A stretch of 64,000 nucleotides of DNA from Eretmocerus hayati. Its lineage: Eukaryota > Arthropoda > Insecta > Hymenoptera > Aphelinidae. The position numbers and the translations under genes are program-made. The first letter of the stretch is position 1, and the number at the start of each line of letters is the position of its first letter. Positions 1 to 10,208 of the stretch are shown here, in pieces. The stretch is taken from contig CM056741.1 of NCBI GenBank assembly GCA_029851415.1, forward strand, positions 180,899,021-180,963,020, written 5' to 3'. Below the pieces are notes generated by a model that did no database searches, was not told where the DNA came from, and was given only the letters and a program-made list of their open reading frames with translations.

Positions 1-29
1 AATCATAGTAAGCGTATACGTTGTCACGA

Positions 30-795
30 TCGAAAAATTCTGTCGGGGAGAAAATCAACCCCAAAACTCAGCAAGGCGAATTAACCCGCAAGTGACCGGA
101 TACTCGGACCCAAAAATTCTTTTGGGGGAGAAATAAACCTTAAAACCCAGCAAGGCAAATTAACCCGCGAGTGACCGGATGCTCGGACCGGAAATTCTTT
201 TGGGGGAGAAATAAACCCCAAAACCCAGGAAGGCAAATTAACCCGCAAGTGCCCGGATGCTCGGACAAAAATTCTTTTGGGGGAGAAATCAACCCCAAAA
301 CTCAGCAAGGCGAATTAACCCGCAAGTGACCGGATACTCGGACCCAAAAATTCTTTTGGGGGAGAAATAAACCCCAAAACCCAGCAAAACAAATTAACCC
401 GCAAGTGACCGGATGCTCGGACCGGAAATTCTTTTGGGGGAGAAATAAACCCCAAAACCCAGGAAGGCAAATTAACCCGCAAGTGCCCGGATACTCGGAC
501 CCAAAAATTCTTTTGGGGGAGAAATAAACCCCAAAACCCAGCAAAACAAATTAACCCGCAAGTGACCGGATGCTCGGACCGAAATTCTTTTGGGGTTTAA
601 TCCGCAAGTGCCCGGATGCTCGGACTGAAATTTTTTTGGGGCAGGAATTACCCCAAAACCCAGGAAGGCAAATTAACCCGCAAGTGCCCGGATGCTCTAA
701 CCGAAATTCTTTTGGGGTTTAACCCGCAAGTGCCCGGATGCTCGGACCGACATTCTCTTGGGGAGAAATCAAACCTAAGACCCAGGAAAGCAACA
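30..795 (+). repeat. 77-bp satellite array, forward orientation
   Basis: About nine tandem copies of a unit close to 77 bp. Each unit runs through CCCGGATGCTCGGACC, then TTCTTTTGGGGGAGAAA, then CCCCAAAACCCAGGAAGG and AATTAACCCGCAAGTG. Units near 96, 172 and 250 differ from each other, and similar variants recur at about 328, 405 and 482, which suggests a three-unit (about 231 bp) higher-order pattern. Around 590-740 two units are shortened by loss of the middle. The array carries reading frames without stops, but these follow from the repeat and are not evidence of a gene. The left end degenerates at about 30-50. Confidence 0.93.
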
Positions 796-921
796 ACACG
801 TGCTCGCTAAAAATAATTCCATGGTTGACCACGGGAACCCGTGGGGCTGGATCCTGGAGAGAATTCCAATCTTTATATTCTGCCAAATTGAGCATCGAAG
901 ACGTGCAGCATACGAATTCCG
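796..921. other. Spacer between oppositely oriented satellite arrays
   Basis: About 125 bp lie between the last forward unit and the first recognisable reverse unit. The stretch shows no clear unit structure and no coding signal. It marks the point where the array flips strand. Confidence 0.6.
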
Positions 922-2316
922 ACCATTATTTGCGGGTTTCGGCGTTGCCATCGTGGGATTTGGAAATTATTCCCTTCACGAGAGAATTTCTGCTTCAAGC
1001 GTCCAGGTATTTACAGGTTTGGCTGCCTTCCTGGGCGTTAGGAATGATTATTCGTACGAAAGATTTTTTATCGAAACATCCGAGCATTCGCGGGCTAATT
1101 TACCGTCCTAGGTTTTGGGGTTGATTTCTCCCACAAAAGATTTTCGGTCCGAGCATCCGGGCACCTGCGGGTTAGTTTGCCTTCCTAGGTTTTGGGGTTG
1201 ATTTCTCCCCCAAGAGAATGTCGGTCCGAGCATCCGGGCACTTGAGGGTTAGTTTGCCTTTCTGGGTTTTGGGGTTGAGTTCTCCCCCAAAAGAATGTCG
1301 GTCCGAGCATCCGGGCACCTGCGGGTTAGTTTGCCTTCCTAGGTTTTGGGGTTGATTTCTCCCCCAAGAGAATGTCGGTCCGAGCATCGGGGCACTTGAG
1401 GGTTAGTTTGCCTTCCTGGGTTTTGGGGTTGAGTTCTCCCCCAAAAGAATGTCGGTCCGAGCATCCGGGCACCTGCGGGTTAGTTTGCTTTCCTAGGTTT
1501 TGGGGTTGATTTCTCCCCCAAGAGAATGTCGGTCCGAGCATCCGGGCACTTGAGGGTTAGTTTGCCTTTCTGGGTTTTGGGGTTGAGTTCTCCCCCAAAA
1601 GAATGTCGGTCCGAGCATCCGGGCACCTGCGGGTTAGTTTGCCTTCCTAGGTTTTGGGGTTGATTTCTCCCCCAAGAGAATGTCGGTCCGAGCATCGGGG
1701 CACTTGAGGGTTAGTTTGCCTTCCTGGGTTTTGGGGTTGAGTTCTCCCCCAAAGAATGTCGGTCCGAGCATCCGGGCACCTGCGGGTTAGTTTGCTTTCC
1801 TAGGTTTTGGGGTTGATTTCTCCCCCAAGAGAATATCGGTCCGAGCATCCGGGCACTTGCGGGTTAGTTTGCCTTCCTGGGTTTTGGGGTTAATTTCTCC
1901 CCCAAAAAAATTTTGGTCCGAGCATCCGGGCACTTGAGGGTCAGTTTGCCTTCCTGGGTTTTGGGGTTGAGTTCTCTCCCACAAAAGATTTTCGGTCCGA
2001 GCATCCGGGCACCTGCGGGTTAGTTTGCCTTCCTAGGTTTTGGGGTTGATTTCTCCCCCAAGAGAATGTCGGTTCGAGATTCCGGGCACTTGAGGGTTAG
2101 TTTGCCTTCCTGGGTTTTGGGGTTGAGTTCTCCCCCAAAAGAATGTCGGTCCGAGCATCCGGGCACCTGCGGGTTAATTTGCCTTCCCAGGTTTTGGGGT
2201 GATAATTGGTCCCCCGACAGAATTTTTTGTCAGAGCACCCAGGCATTTGCAGATTAATTCGCCTTCCTATAGGTTTTGGGGTGAATTTTTCCGCCGACAG
2301 AATTTTCGGCTGAATC
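922..2316 (-). repeat. 77-bp satellite array, reverse orientation, with higher-order repeats
   Basis: This is the same unit as 30-795 but on the opposite strand. Units at 922-1088 are strongly degenerate, and those at 1090-2200 are very regular. Two unit types alternate: one reads CACCTGCGGGTTAG and CTCCCCCAAGAG, the other CACTTGAGGGTTAG and CTCCCCCAAAAG. This gives a 154-bp dimer. Single-base variants repeat every second dimer: GCATCGGGGCAC at about 1385 and 1693, TTTGCTTTCC at about 1484 and 1790. That adds a 308-bp level. The right edge decays from about 2200 to 2316. Three 71-residue frames spaced exactly 154 bp apart are by-products of the repeat. Confidence 0.94.
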
Positions 2317-2637
2317 AAAACCCATAAAATATCACTATCATCTATCACAATCCTCAAATTCCATGTGACGAGGCCCGTGTGTAGCAGATGCTGTTGGAAC
2401 CTCTTACCTAGTCTTTCTAGAAGAAATCATCCCTCCAAAGCACCTATACATCTAACATATTATGTCACTCCCAAATCCCATATTCACAAGTGAAATATGT
2501 CCTGCTTCCAAATTATACTTTCTTGGCTCTTACAAGGGTCTACTAGCGATATCGTGCAATTTTGATCGTGGAAAGTGTTATACTGCAAACATGTGGTGTT
2601 GCGATAACGTTGTACTCAAATCCGACTGATCCAGTGC
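2317..2637. other. Unassigned sequence
   Basis: Nothing recognisable: moderately AT-rich DNA just outside the satellite, with no repeat, splice pair or coding signal I can support. Confidence 0.5.
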
Positions 2638-2787
2638 TGATGCTGCGGGTCTGCCGCGCGCCGTCCTTGCCCCTGCACGACCGCCACCGCACTTACGCAA
2701 GTATTCCCCCGATCGCGAGAAATACCTGGACATACCGAGGCGCAGCCCGCTATCAACCATGCACACGCCTCGGCACACGCTGCCTCC
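2638..2787. other. CpG-rich patch
   Basis: A locally GC- and CpG-rich stretch (CTGCCGCGCGCCGTCC and neighbours) in otherwise AT-rich DNA. Open frames exist on both strands, including one of 111 residues on the plus strand, but none resembles a known protein. On the minus strand a consensus-like donor (CTTGC|GTAAGTG, near 2695) follows the CpG-rich part. An untranslated leader exon of a minus-strand gene is therefore possible. The evidence is compositional only. Confidence 0.3.
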
Positions 2788-2850
2788 GTATTCCCAGGTA
2801 TTCCCAACTATTTCCTGCTATTTCCAGCTATTCCTTCAAGTATTTCTCTT
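2788..2850 (+). repeat. Short array of a 10-bp unit
   Basis: Six or so degenerate copies of a 10-base unit (TATTCCCAGG, TATTCCCAAC, TATTTCCTGC, TATTTCCAGC) in direct tandem. The period is close to one helical turn. It directly follows the CpG-rich patch. Confidence 0.7.
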
Positions 2851-3547
2851 GGATATCTGCCCCTCGGAGATATTTCTGCTCCCGAAAGTCGAAATGAATA
2901 CCTATAACATGTCGATTCAAAGATGGAGTTCCATGGGAGGATTCTCGGGAGGATTAGCAAATGTAGAAAAAGGCTCGAAAAGGCTATGCAATGATGAACT
3001 GCGCTTTGGTTGAGATTATGGGCAGAGAAGTGGTTGAGAATCAAATATAGCAATGATGCCAAAAGCACTTTAGACTTTGATGAAAGATAAAAAAAATGAG
3101 CTGAGGTATGTGAAAATTGATCACATCGATTTTGCTTCGATTTTGCTTCGCATACTTTTGAATTACTATCATAAGAAATTCAGAAGTATCGAATGTCCAG
3201 TATTTTGTTTTAAAAGATATGCAAGTAACTTTGGATCGGACCAAACCTTTGATTTTCTCACACTTCAAAATGAGAAATGGGATCCACCATTAATGAAAGA
3301 GCACCACCTGAAGCTGAAATATAGATACATATACAGCAACCTTATTACACGCATTATACATGAAGAGTTGCTATTAGTCTCCTGTCATCAAAAGGCTCGA
3401 GAAAAGGTGTAAGCGCATAAAGGTATTAATGGTACCGATACACGAAAGGTCAAGCCTTCCGAGAATTTGATGGAAAATAATACTACCTGCGCCTGAAAAT
3501 ACCACCTGCGAGCCCACTTTTCTGCATCTCGCTGTCACTGGGCACTC
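2851..3547. other. Unassigned AT-rich sequence
   Basis: The plus-strand frame at 3077-3412 (111 residues) has no recognisable domain and overlaps a similar minus-strand frame. I see no supported gene, RNA or repeat. Confidence 0.5.
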
Positions 3548-3750
3548 TGCGCGCGACTCAGTGCGTCTCAAAATGTTTCAAATTGTCTGAAAAGATTTCA
3601 AGCGGCTTGCGGTGTCTACAGCTCGCCGCGCGCGGCGCTGCGGAAGCAACATAAGAGACCATTTGAATCAGAATGAGACCCCGTTGAGACATTCAGAGAC
3701 ATTCGAAGAGTCATTTTGAGTCGGTCTCAATGAGACGCGAGTCGTTTTCC
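3548..3750. repeat. Imperfect inverted repeat with GAGAC motifs
   Basis: The left side reads GCGCGACTCAGTGCGTCTCA (about 3550). The right side carries the reverse complement of a similar string (GTCTCAATGAGACGCGAGTC, about 3723). Between them, GAGAC or its complement recurs many times (GAGACCCCG, GAGACATTC twice). The pairing is patchy, so this may be a decayed inverted-repeat element. The centre near 3615-3640 is CG-rich. Confidence 0.35.
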
Positions 3751-3779
3751 CCTCGACCGAGGGTTAGAGTTTGATCCGA

Positions 3780-3900
3780 GGTTTAGGCGCTGTAGTCGAT
3801 GCGGCCAATAAATGAACGAAAGTCTTTGCATCATACCAGGCAGCAGAACACCAAAGACTCAGACTCATAATCCAGCCACGACGACTACAGCGCCTAAACC
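3780..3900. repeat. Perfect 19-bp inverted repeat, 83-bp spacer
   Basis: The left arm GGTTTAGGCGCTGTAGTCG (3780-3798) is matched exactly in reverse complement at 3882-3900. Flanking bases still pair partly (GATGCGG against CCACGAC). This could be the ends of a tiny inverted-repeat element or a transcribed hairpin. Nothing between the arms is recognisable. Confidence 0.75.
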
Positions 3901-6845
3901 GTGGACCAAACCAAAACCTAGAATTCTTTGAACGCAATGGGGTTAATCGAAATGATGCAGAGGACCAAAGCTGTAGATTTTGTTTCGAACTTCCAATTTA
4001 CATTGGTCTTTCATTCATATTACTTAAAACGCCCAAAATTCGTGGGAAACCCCTATTTTAAGGAATTCTTGGCGATCTCGGGGTCGAAACAGACCAGTTA
4101 AGTATCACATCTTATAGATGGTGTCGAAATACACATTTTTTGTTCTCATCATTTTTTCAAAAAAATACTCCAAACTCGAGCCTTATAGCTAAAAAGTGTC
4201 GAAAATACAAAATAAAAGCTAGATGAAATAACAAGGCTGAAAAACGGATAACGATTCTAATGCAACAGAACATTTTTACTCCGTTGATTCGGTTCGAATC
4301 TTGTTCAAATTTTGTTTAGATGGAAATATGAGCAAAGTGAAGTTATATGACCCGATGAATTTGAGTGTCAACAAATTATGCCACGTGAGAAAAGGTGCGC
4401 AAGCGAGATTACGAGTTGTGAGGGTTAACGACCTGATTTGACGTATAAAGCACGAGCTATACCGCAAGATTCCAACTTTGGTGCAAGTAGCGCATAAGGA
4501 TAGCGTCGTCATTGGTGAATGGGATAAATTTATCGATAGCATTGATACAGCAGAGCTTCGCCAATCGATGAAAGTGGTATACTTGTAGACGCCTTGCCAA
4601 ACTACTCATCGATAGATAGAACAACCTATGCTACTACTGGATCTAGCAAAATCGTGACGCAAAGCGAGACGTCACAGTTGTAATACTGAAATGTATTATT
4701 TTCACTCCGCATACGAACGTATACAGTATGCAACAGTTTTCTGCACGTGCTGCGCAAGATATTACGTCAGAAGTTCAAAGAGCTTGCGTAGCTTCGTGGT
4801 TTTTCAGAAGTTTTAACTTGAAATTGAGCCAAATCAACTTGCCGTACTTCAAAGCTCTCCCCAGCTCTGAGACTACGTAGTTATTCGAGTATATTTGATT
4901 TGAGAGCTGCAAATATCAGGAATACTCATGCTCCATTCAATAATTGATAACCTGCGGAGAACTTCCAAGTGCGACCCACGATTTGATGAGATGCTGTGGA
5001 TACAACATGAGAAAATTGAGTCGATATTTGGAACACCTTGAAATTATTGAATGCGTTGCAATTTTTAAATCGAATGCGTGAGTTGATGAGCGAGTTATTG
5101 GGATATCGAGAAAATTGAAATTTTCTTATTTCACCATGATTGCATCGAGTATATTAGCACGTTTTGCCTGATTTCTGATGGCGAAAGATAAATCAAATCG
5201 CATGCGTGATTATTTGGAACATGCATCTGTTTAAAAATTGAATGAGAGACGTATCAAGATTGATTACGTTAAACGTTTCAATCGGAATTCGTAAATTCAA
5301 AGCACAGATTTTGCGAATTTTTGGTTCGAGAGGAGATTTTGGTACGACATTTTTTGGACCCAATTTTGCTTAATTTAGATTTTTTGGACATTTTGTCCTG
5401 AACTAATAATAATGAAGGAAAATGACGGGTTCAGGGTCATCAATCTTTCTCATACTTTCTATAGAACAGAATGCACGGTGTGAAATATGAAGAGTTTAGA
5501 GAAATTCTGTCCATCAGACTTTCTGTTCAGTTTTTTACGTGAGATCGTATTAGCAATACTAAGGTTTTTGCATAAATTTCTAAACAGGAGGCCCGATTTA
5601 CAGAGTTTCTTTGGGTACTTGATTTTTCGGATAGTGAAGAGCTGCAAAAAGGAAAAACACTGGGCAAGACTGGTCACCCAGACCTTGTGCCCCCCCCCTC
5701 CCTACCCCCATAACCCATAGAGATTTGAATAAACAATGAAAATTCTGCATGTGTTGAAGAGCATCCTTGTCTATGATAGACAATTCCCATTAGAATTCGA
5801 ATAATTAGCAACGAAATTCCTGTCACAGTACTCGAATAATTTTGTCCTGAGCCCCAAAGACAAGTCCTAGGGGCCTAACTTCATTGGTTGCTATCACCGA
5901 GACTGTCACAGAAATTTTGTGATTACAGAGTTGCTGAAATGAGATACAATTACGTCATTTCTTTTCATCACGCGGAAGTGAACTAGTTGAGTCGCACCTC
6001 ACGTTGTTCTTGTCCAAGACGCGATATTAGCCACACTCATTCACTGATCCCAAAGCTTACGCGCTCAATCGGGCACAACTTTCCCGCAAACTTTTTTTCA
6101 TCCACATCTAAGCTCGCTTCTGCGCTTGTATTGTAATCTTATCGGCGAACTTTCTTCGGGTGTCGACAATTTTTCACATCATCATTTTTTCATAAATCAT
6201 CGGTGTCGTACAATCGTTTTAAAGCTTTCCTCATACGAGTCTCTGCTTCTCTCATCATCAGATTCAGTGTAAATGATGGATGATCGGATTATAGGGTGTA
6301 GTAATACCGTTGTCTGGAACACTCTGGAAACTTTTTTTTCATCCTCAATTCCTCACTTATACTCCGGGGAGAGATCTGGATGAGTTCGAAACCTCTTCTT
6401 TCAAATCTCGGGCCCGAACCCCGCAATAATGTTGACGACTAATCCATTAAAGAAGGCCTAACTTTCCCATCAATATTGGAATAAAAGGCATAACTGATGG
6501 AGTATTGGTAAAAAGGGCTCGACTTTCCAAGAAAAAGATAAGACATTTTAAACGCTTTTAATCTCAAAATCTCATTTCTAATAATTCTATAGTCGTTAAA
6601 GAATATTCTCTGGCCTTCAAAAAAGGATCCTCGTGCTTATTAAGTATGAATACTGAATCCCACAATTTAACACAATTAATAGAACTTTCTTTTATACGCA
6701 TAATCTATGAACTCGCATTCAAACGTTGATTTGTGATCGGATATCTTGTGTGACATTCCGATAGATATGCTGAAGAAATTTGGAGGTATGGTCTCAATTT
6801 CGCACCGTTTTTTAACTTTAGGTGAACCGATTGTGCCAAAAATTG
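3901..6845. other. Unassigned AT-rich sequence
   Basis: About 2.9 kb without a supportable gene. Short frames at 4276-4542 and 5487-5720 are AT-rich and featureless. A C-rich tract near 5687-5705, preceded by AGACTGGTCACCCAGACC, resembles the right end of the inverted-repeat element at 6846-7198 and may be a decayed fragment of that family. Confidence 0.5.
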
Positions 6846-7198
6846 ACTTACAAGGGGAGGACCAGGTGTCCGGATCACTAATCTCGTCCAATTTTTCTTA
6901 ACGGTTCTGTATACTACTAAGAATATGACGAATCCCTCGACGAATTCAGAGTAACTCTATCAAATGGGTCTCCTGTCCAAAGATACAGGCATTGAGATTA
7001 TCATTGCTCATAAAAGCCCATGTTGAATAGTTGTGTACATAGATGTACTAGCAATATTGATGTTTTTGGCTGTAGCTCCGTACAAAAGGCCCATTTGACG
7101 GAGTTACTCTGGATTCTTCATATACTGGGTGATGCAAAATTGTAAGAAATTTGGACAAGATTGGTGATCCGGGTACCTGCCCCCCCCCCTCTGTTAGT
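6846..7198. mobile_element. Hairpin MITE, family HP, copy A
   Basis: A near-palindromic element of about 350 bp. The left end ACTTACAAGGGGAGGACC is mirrored by a right end that contains a C-run and CTCTGTTAGT. The arms pair along their length: TCCGGATCACTAATCTCGTCC against GGACAAGATTGGTGATCCGG, and AGAGTAACTCTATCAAATGG against CCATTTGACGGAGTTACTCT. The centre is a short AT-rich loop near 7020-7050. There is no coding capacity. Relatives lie at 23983, 47541 and 48728. The terminal structure is that of a non-autonomous DNA transposon; the superfamily is not determined. Confidence 0.85.
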
Positions 7199-8467
7199 AT
7201 TGGGTAAAAGGGCCTGATCACACTTTTTTGAATGCCCATATTTCTTTCAAAATCGATAGCAACCAACCATCCAATTTTTTTGCCGTTATTTCGAGGATGC
7301 CATAATATTCGGAATAGTCCAAGGTCATGTATCAAATCATGCCAAGTGAAAGATACAATCGGTTTTCATGGTTTTTCTCGGAATGGTTATCTTGTATTTG
7401 GGCCCATCTTCCACGCACACCCCAAATGCTACCTACTTCTACTAGTGTGATATAAGTTATGACCAGGCAGGATCTCTGCATATTTCCAACACTCAACGTG
7501 ATGTCTGTACATACGATTGACCAGATCACCAAATATCTCACATCAGGATTCTCATCGAAAATTGAGACTTTTTAGCCTCATCAATTGTTGAAAGATATCT
7601 TGATTTTGATAAGTATATCTAGTCTGGTGCAGAATTATACTCAGAACTCATTTAAATACTTTTATGCAAAGATAAAAGTACTTAATTTGCGAAAGAGTGA
7701 CATGTTGAACCGATGACCTGGATCGACTGCTCATTACTTCACCCCAGTTTGCACGAGCTCTGCATCATTATAAACGTTGAAGGAATGATGATTGCGTCTC
7801 TTGGGCGTATCGATAGTATCATCACGTCGCGTCGCGTCCAAGGTCTATAACATTGCATCGATCTCAACAGAGCTCGACATCTATAGAAGATATGATGATG
7901 TTTGCCTTTGCCCTCCCTTAGACCCATCAAACTTTCACGAGACTATAATCTAAGGGGATACTCTCCAGCTACTCTGATGGCGTGTCGGTCATTTCGCACC
8001 CCTGACTCGATATTTCGCGCATCTCATCCTTCGCACTACCTCAGCGCTTTGTATGTGCTCGTGAAGTTGCCAGCGGTGGAAAACTATATTGGTGATTTCG
8101 GCGAAAGTGGGATCTTTTGAGGGCAAAATCGTTACGAGGAGTGGTTTGGAAGATGAAAAAATTATGTCAGCCACAAACGAGTTTTGGTGACTTGTAGCCT
8201 CGCTTGTAGCAGTTGAACTCCACTTGTTTGGGTATAAAAAGGAAGTATCTGAAGCTAAGTATCTCAAGATTGAACCTAGAGAAAGATATGCCAAGTTTTA
8301 GGTGTCGAAGAGGGGGACGGAAAGCACAGGGATAGAAAAGACATTTCGCATCTGAAATTATGTCCACGGATCGACAACCAGCCGTAGACTCTTTTCTGCA
8401 TAGATTTGTTCTAATGCAACCAAATACACCAGGAACATGTATTTCACATAGCTAAATAGTGCGCCGC
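7199..8467. other. Unassigned sequence
   Basis: No supported gene. The minus-strand frame 7989-8294 (101 residues) is open but shows no domain and overlaps a plus-strand frame of similar quality. No repeat was recognised. Confidence 0.45.
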
Positions 8468-8635
8468 ATGGAGGAGCACAACATGGCGACGGAAAAGACA
8501 AAAATTTTGTACGCCATTTTGAAAACACGTTTATGTGGTGCACCTGGCTGTAGATTCGAGTTTTCGGCTGTTGTTGCACATGGATTAGGTGAATTTGGAT
8601 ATTTAGATGAGAACCTATTGGTTGGGGAGATTTAA
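8468..8635 (+). CDS. Small candidate ORF (55 aa), unrecognised
   Basis: The start at 8468 lies in a strong vertebrate/insect-type context (CGCCGCATGG), with a second in-frame ATG in good context at 8483 (AACATGGCG). The product would begin MEEHNMATEKTKILYAILKT, contain two cysteines in CGAPGC, and end in the acidic stretch YLDENLLVGEI. Residue use is more protein-like than most frames here, and the start context is the main argument. I do not recognise a family. The stop TAA overlaps the ATG of the next frame (TAATG). A donor-like TTAG|GTGAAT inside the frame (about 8590) leaves a spliced reading possible. It may equally be a chance frame. Confidence 0.33.
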   Translation: MEEHNMATEKTKILYAILKTRLCGAPGCRFEFSAVVAHGLGEFGYLDENLLVGEI

Positions 8636-8967
8636 TGGACATTGGGGACTTTGCTGAGCTCATAGTGTTGTGCGAGCAGTTTCGGTGCAAACCCGTCTTC
8701 AAAATGTCGGATCTCCGTGCGCGAACTGAGCATGAAGTTTTGACTCACAAAATTGGCGCATTATGTTGTTCGAAGTATTACAGATTGAGGTGCATATACA
8801 GCTATCCATGGGGGTTCTCCACTCCCCGTATGCGTGGTAATGAATTCAAAAGTCCAAGCTCGGTTTACTACAGGGGACGGAATGGACATTTGGACCCTTT
8901 ATTAGGCACTACAAAATACAGGAACGTGAGGATCGTCTCAAACACTATTAACATACTTGCAGGCTAA
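8635..8967 (+). CDS. Candidate ORF (110 aa), unrecognised
   Basis: This frame begins at the ATG that overlaps the stop of the preceding small frame and stays open for 110 codons. It starts MDIGDFAELIVLCEQFRCKP and contains four cysteines in the first 60 residues; a basic, serine-rich region follows. No domain, signal peptide or membrane segment is evident. A minus-strand frame overlaps its first part, so openness alone is weak evidence. With 8468-8635 it may be one coding unit broken by a frame change, an exon pair, or chance. Confidence 0.25.
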   Translation: MDIGDFAELIVLCEQFRCKPVFKMSDLRARTEHEVLTHKIGALCCSKYYRLRCIYSYPWGFSTPRMRGNEFKSPSSVYYRGRNGHLDPLLGTTKYRNVRIVSNTINILAG

Positions 8968-9420
8968 CATAATACACCCTAGAAAATTAAATCGTAGAAA
9001 CTTGGAGGAACTTGGAACACGGAAAATCCCACTTTCGGCGGAACCACTGATATATATTCCGTCTGATCTTAGCTTTTCCCATTCGAGTTGATCAAGATTA
9101 ATGATGATACCTTGTAACTTGTATTCGCGGGAACTTAGATGTATTACTAATTAGCTTGGAGTTGAAAGAGTCTTACTATCATGAGTATTACTATTTTTGA
9201 AAGTCGTCTCAAAGGAACGTGAAAGATATCCTGAAAAAACTGGATATTTGACACCTTTGAAGATGGATGAAATAGTTGATGCTCGAGTTGAGGTGGATTT
9301 TTTCGCGCAACACTTGCGAGAATATGAATGAATCGATCGACTTTCAATTAGCTGCTTGTGGTACAATTTTTTTTATTAATATCAGTCAGTTGATGAAAAT
9401 ATTCACGTGGATACCGAATT
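8968..9420. other. Unassigned AT-rich sequence
   Basis: No gene or repeat that I can support. Confidence 0.5.
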
Positions 9421-10208
9421 GCCTACCGTCCAATCGCGTAATTTTGGTACGATTTCGTTACTTTTTATTTTGTTTGGCTTCGCATTCCAACACAAATTGA
9501 CAGAACCCACTTCTATTAGTGGTCAATCCGAGGGTCAATCTCAAGCTTACAGTTTCAGCTTTCGATTGATGGGCTACGAAGTTCAATTTGATGTGTCTGA
9601 GCTGAAGCTATAAGCAGTTGAAGAAGTCTACCGAAGTTAGACCTCGATGGGGCAACTTTGGTACACTTACAGTATATCTCAATTCTACTTAATCGTTCAG
9701 AAGTTCTATTTTAAGCTATTTGAAACATTTTAAAACCTCATGGACCATCACTCGACTCAAGATAAGATGAAAAAAGCTGCCATAGGAAGGTGTACTGAAG
9801 TTACCCTAGTCTCATGCTTCTCACCTAGGGTGGGATAACTTTGGTACACTTTTTCATGGTTCTTTTCCTTGGTTTCCATTCATAAAAATTCGCAATGCTA
9901 TAAATATCCCAATTATGTGATGGGAATGTAGCATTATACGCCGATAGTTTGTTCCGGTACACTAACTGGACCACTCGCGTATTGCTGCTAAATAAGCCAT
10001 TTTGGGAAAAGCTTCAATAGACGACTACAATTATCCACGCGGGATCGACGATGACTCAACACATTGTTTCTGTGTGTGTCAAGAGGGGAGAATACATTTC
10101 AGAGCTATAGAATCATCTACCTTGCCGAACGCAGCTTTGAAAGCCATTTTTCAGGGGTGTACCAAAGTTGCACCCACTGTACCAAAATTACCCAATTTGA
10201 CGGTATTC
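9421..10208. mobile_element. Decayed inverted-repeat element, family CCGG, copy 1
   Basis: An older relative of the element at 56649-58216. The ends pair imperfectly: TACCGTCCAATCGCGTAATT at the left and AATTACCCAATTTGACGGTA at the right. Internal blocks match the other copy: CAGCTTTCGATTG, then CGAAGTTAGACC, then GGGGCAACTTTGG (9548-9660). The motif 'AACTTTGGTAC' recurs at 9650 and 9835 and appears inverted near 10155-10170, so the element is built of repeated terminal motifs. At about 790 bp it is half the length of the other copy. Short frames inside are not convincing as protein. Confidence 0.72.

Noticed and set aside
1172..1695. Three 71-residue frames repeated at 154-bp steps
   Set aside because: They are translations of the satellite; opposite-strand and shifted frames are equally open, and there is no start or promoter context.
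30..2316. TTTTGGGG/CCCCAAAA as ciliate-type telomere repeats
   Set aside because: The motif occurs once per 77-bp unit rather than in tandem, and the rest of the window is not ciliate-like.
30..2316. CRISPR-like array
   Set aside because: Units are contiguous 77-bp copies with no unique spacers, in a eukaryotic setting without cas genes.
4286..4310. tRNA-like GGTTCGAATC box
   Set aside because: No acceptor or anticodon stem can be drawn around it; other GTTCGA hits also failed.
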